DNA from: Cloacibacterium sp964530915 | Lineage (GTDB): Bacteria > Bacteroidota > Bacteroidia > Flavobacteriales > Weeksellaceae | Direction of reading: 5' to 3' | Length of the DNA stretch: 7,850 nt | Assembly: GCA_964530915.1 (NCBI GenBank) | Contig: CAZHCK010000102.1 | Location: 1 to 7,850 of the forward strand | In this document: in pieces, positions 6,570 through 7,850 of the stretch | How the letters are laid out: every line of letters begins with the position of its first letter | How positions within the stretch are numbered: the stretch's first letter is position 1 | Made by a program: the position numbers and the translations under genes | The notes under the pieces: model-generated | Seen by the model: the letters and a program-made list of their open reading frames with translations, nothing else | Database searches by the model: none | What the model was told of the DNA's origin: nothing

Positions 6570-6591
6570 TTTTTTGAAGAATTTCAAAAAA
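6570..6591. terminator. Weak A/T-rich hairpin between the hydrolase gene and the SRP RNA gene
   Basis: TTTTTTGAA (6570-6578) pairs with TTCAAAAAA (6583-6591) over 9 bp around a GAAT loop, directly after the hydrolase stop codon. The stem is almost all A-T and no T tract follows on the plus strand, so its strength is doubtful. It could serve either of the two converging transcripts. Confidence 0.35.
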
Positions 6592-6599
6592 AGACATAA

Positions 6600-6698
6600 A
6601 AAAATGGCAAGCTACCTAAATCACACCGCTACGACCGATTACCTTTGCTGCGTTCCCACCCTGGAGGATTCTCAGGAGCTGGTTGTTTAGGACTTGCC
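6600..6698 (-). ncRNA. ffs: Signal recognition particle RNA (4.5S, small bacterial type)
   Basis: RNA component of the signal recognition particle, which binds Ffh and targets membrane and secreted proteins. Read on the minus strand, the apical part is CAGG-GUG-GGAA-CGC-AGCA-AAGG. It aligns piece by piece with E. coli 4.5S RNA CAGG-UCC-GGAA-GGA-AGCA-GCC: a GGAA tetraloop on a 3-bp stem, with the conserved CAGG and AGCA sides of the Ffh-binding internal loop. The termini pair as a rod: GGCAAG (6693-6698) with CUUGCC (6606-6611), then CCUAAA with UUUAGG. The length of about 95-100 bases fits the small bacterial type without an Alu domain. A run of seven T follows the 3' helix on the minus strand and, with it, forms the terminator. 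Ends are good to a few bases. Confidence 0.93.
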
Positions 6699-6702
6699 GG
6701 TG

Positions 6703-6733
6703 CAAAAATACTGAATTAATTTAAAATTCAAAA
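6703..6733 (-). promoter_or_regulatory. Promoter of the SRP RNA gene
   Basis: On the minus strand TATTTTTG (6703-6710) matches the Bacteroidota -7 consensus TAnnTTTG exactly. TTTTG (6729-6733) forms the -33 element with an 18-base spacer. Five bases beyond the -7 box lies G6698, the first base of the SRP RNA terminal helix, so promoter and RNA end agree. This is the best promoter in the window. Confidence 0.8.
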
Positions 6734-6743
6734 TCTAATCTCG

Positions 6744-6751
6744 TATTTTCG
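6744..6751 (+). promoter_or_regulatory. Possible -7 element for the DUF4199-like gene
   Basis: TATTTTCG matches TAnnTTTG in seven of eight positions and lies 21 bases before the ATG at 6773, but no clear -33 box is found at the right distance. The same bases lie in a small hairpin (TCTCG 6739-6743 with CGAGA 6750-6754). The spacer 6699-6772 must hold the start signals of both divergent genes unless this gene uses a distant promoter. Confidence 0.3.
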
Positions 6752-6772
6752 AGAAAAATTTTTAAAAATAAA

Positions 6773-7351
6773 ATGAGTAAAAACGTTTATACATTTGGTT
6801 TTCTGATATTTATCGCAACCATGTTAGTGTTCTTTGGAGTGTATTTTTTTGGATATAATACCAATTATTTTAACACAAGTATGCTTCTAAATGCATTTTT
6901 AATGCCTGCACTTTATACTTTAGGTGCTTATTTTTCGGTAACAACTTACAAAAAAGAGGTAAAAGAAATAGGTTTTAGAGATGCTTTTGGTAGAGCTTTT
7001 AAACCGATGTTTATTGGTGGTTTTCTTTCCATGTTCAGCATTTTTGCATTTCTGAATTATGTAGATACAGATGCTAAAGATTTACTGAATCATCAGTATG
7101 TAGAGCGTCAAAAAACAGAGCTTGACAATGAATATAACAAGGCAAAACAAATTTTAGCTAAAAAAGAAGACAAAGAAGAATTGGACAAAAAATATCAAGA
7201 AAGATTGCAAAGTTTTGCGCCGGAATTGGTAAAAGATAAAGATATGTTTACCTTCAGAAACTTTACGTATTTTTTCGCAGCAGTTTTGGTATTTTATACT
7301 ATTCTTTCTACATTCTTCGGAACTTTCTTTAGAAATAAAACTTTAGAATAA
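6773..7351 (+). CDS. DUF4199-like membrane protein
   Basis: A 192-residue membrane protein resembling the DUF4199 family common in Bacteroidota, whose function is unknown. Helices are visible at about 7-28, 36-57, 76-95 and 161-184. Two features support the family: the stretch after helix 2 (TYKKEVKEIGFRDAFGRAFKPMF, 58-80), and a long charged Lys/Glu-rich segment (about 105-150) between helices 3 and 4 that looks like a short coiled coil. The ATG at 6773 follows an A-rich leader (AAAATAAA) as is usual in this phylum. The stop codon overlaps the next start by one base (TAATG), so the two are probably translationally coupled. The family call is from memory of its pattern, not from a search. Confidence 0.75.
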   Translation: MSKNVYTFGFLIFIATMLVFFGVYFFGYNTNYFNTSMLLNAFLMPALYTLGAYFSVTTYKKEVKEIGFRDAFGRAFKPMFIGGFLSMFSIFAFLNYVDTDAKDLLNHQYVERQKTELDNEYNKAKQILAKKEDKEELDKKYQERLQSFAPELVKDKDMFTFRNFTYFFAAVLVFYTILSTFFGTFFRNKTLE

Positions 7352-7850
7352 TGAGCTTAAAAACTACTGTTTCCAGAAATTTGACGGGTAAAAAAGTTCT
7401 TACTTTTTTCGTGTTGTCAAGTGTGGTTTATTTTGCCATGATTTTTTTTACGATTCCAAAATTGACTGATTTTGCGAATGGTTTACAGATTTTTGACATG
7501 AAACCAAATGGTTACAGTTTTACTTATGCCAAAGAACTTTTAGGAAATCTAGGGAAGAGTGGCAGAAATTTTTATCTGTTTCGTCAGTTGCCATTAGATT
7601 TAGTATATCCTCTCTTGTTTATGATGAGTAATGTGCTGATTTTGAGTTTCTTTCTTAAGAAAATTGGCAAATTAGAATCTTGGTTTCTTTTGGTTTTGTT
7701 TCCTATAATTGCTGGAATTTTCGATTATTTAGAAAATTTTGGTCTTATTTATTTACTCACTTCTTATCCTAAAATCTCTGAAATAGGCGTGAGAATAATC
7801 AGCACATTTACTGTAATAAAAAGTCTATTTACAAGCTTATATTTTGTAAT
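7351..7850 (+). CDS. Hypothetical membrane protein (partial, runs off the window)
   Basis: An open frame from ATG 7351 to the window edge encodes at least 166 residues without a stop. I do not recognise it with confidence. Helices are visible at about 17-36, 84-103, 110-135 and 145-166. Between helices 1 and 2 lies a polar loop with DMKPNGYSF, LGNLGKSGRNFY and QLPLDLVYPLLF (49-90). The third helix contains GIFDYLENFG (122-131), with acidic residues in a hydrophobic setting that may be functional. GC and codon use resemble the DUF4199-like gene, whose last base it shares, so the two form an operon pair. The full length cannot be known from this window. Confidence 0.75.
   Translation, partial: MSLKTTVSRNLTGKKVLTFFVLSSVVYFAMIFFTIPKLTDFANGLQIFDMKPNGYSFTYAKELLGNLGKSGRNFYLFRQLPLDLVYPLLFMMSNVLILSFFLKKIGKLESWFLLVLFPIIAGIFDYLENFGLIYLLTSYPKISEIGVRIISTFTVIKSLFTSLYFV

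Noticed and set aside
6490..6690. Plus-strand open frame of 66 codons overlapping the hydrolase gene end and the SRP RNA
   Set aside because: Its second half is the complement of the SRP RNA and its first half is the hydrolase gene in another frame; it has no start signal or protein-like pattern.
1..7850. Search for a new defence, mobile or biosynthetic system
   Set aside because: All recognisable genes are core metabolism or common membrane proteins; no nuclease, transposase, reverse transcriptase, toxin-antitoxin pair or phage gene is visible on either strand.

Overview
The window looks like a chromosomal segment of a Bacteroidota bacterium, most likely class Flavobacteriia and close to the Chryseobacterium/Cloacibacterium group. 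The evidence is the AT-rich composition, promoters of the Bacteroidota type (TAnnTTTG at -7), A/T-rich leaders without clear Shine-Dalgarno sequences, a three-gene proton-translocating transhydrogenase, and menaquinone genes with flavobacterial sequence style. The placement comes from reading the sequence, not from a database search.

Left part (1-2976, minus strand): a complete pntAa-pntAb-pntB operon for the membrane-bound NAD(P) transhydrogenase. It has a recognisable promoter at its head (about 2998-3029) and a strong hairpin terminator at its end (4-36). The divergent spacer 2977-3187 holds the promoters for pnt and menB, plus an 18-bp palindrome of Crp/Fnr type between them.

Middle part (3188-6569, plus strand): menB (dihydroxynaphthoyl-CoA synthase) and menA (dihydroxynaphthoate prenyltransferase) carry out steps of menaquinone synthesis. 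They are separated by a striking inverted array of a 7-bp repeat. Two small, much more AT-rich membrane-protein genes of unknown function follow. The second appears to carry a frameshift, because its lost C-terminal part is still readable in another frame up to 5886. The run ends with a UPF0173-type metallo-beta-lactamase-fold hydrolase. Spacing from menA onward is tight, so these genes may form one operon.

Right part (6570-7850): the gene for the signal recognition particle RNA lies on the minus strand at about 6600-6698, with a near-ideal promoter. It converges on the hydrolase gene and diverges from a DUF4199-like membrane protein gene. That gene overlaps by one base the start of a further membrane-protein gene cut off by the window edge.

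Most of the window is core metabolism: NADPH supply and proton coupling, the respiratory quinone, and protein targeting. I see no mobile element, CRISPR array, phage gene, toxin-antitoxin pair or defence system. The unusual items are the 7-bp inverted repeat array, the frameshifted AT-rich gene and the palindrome between pnt and men.
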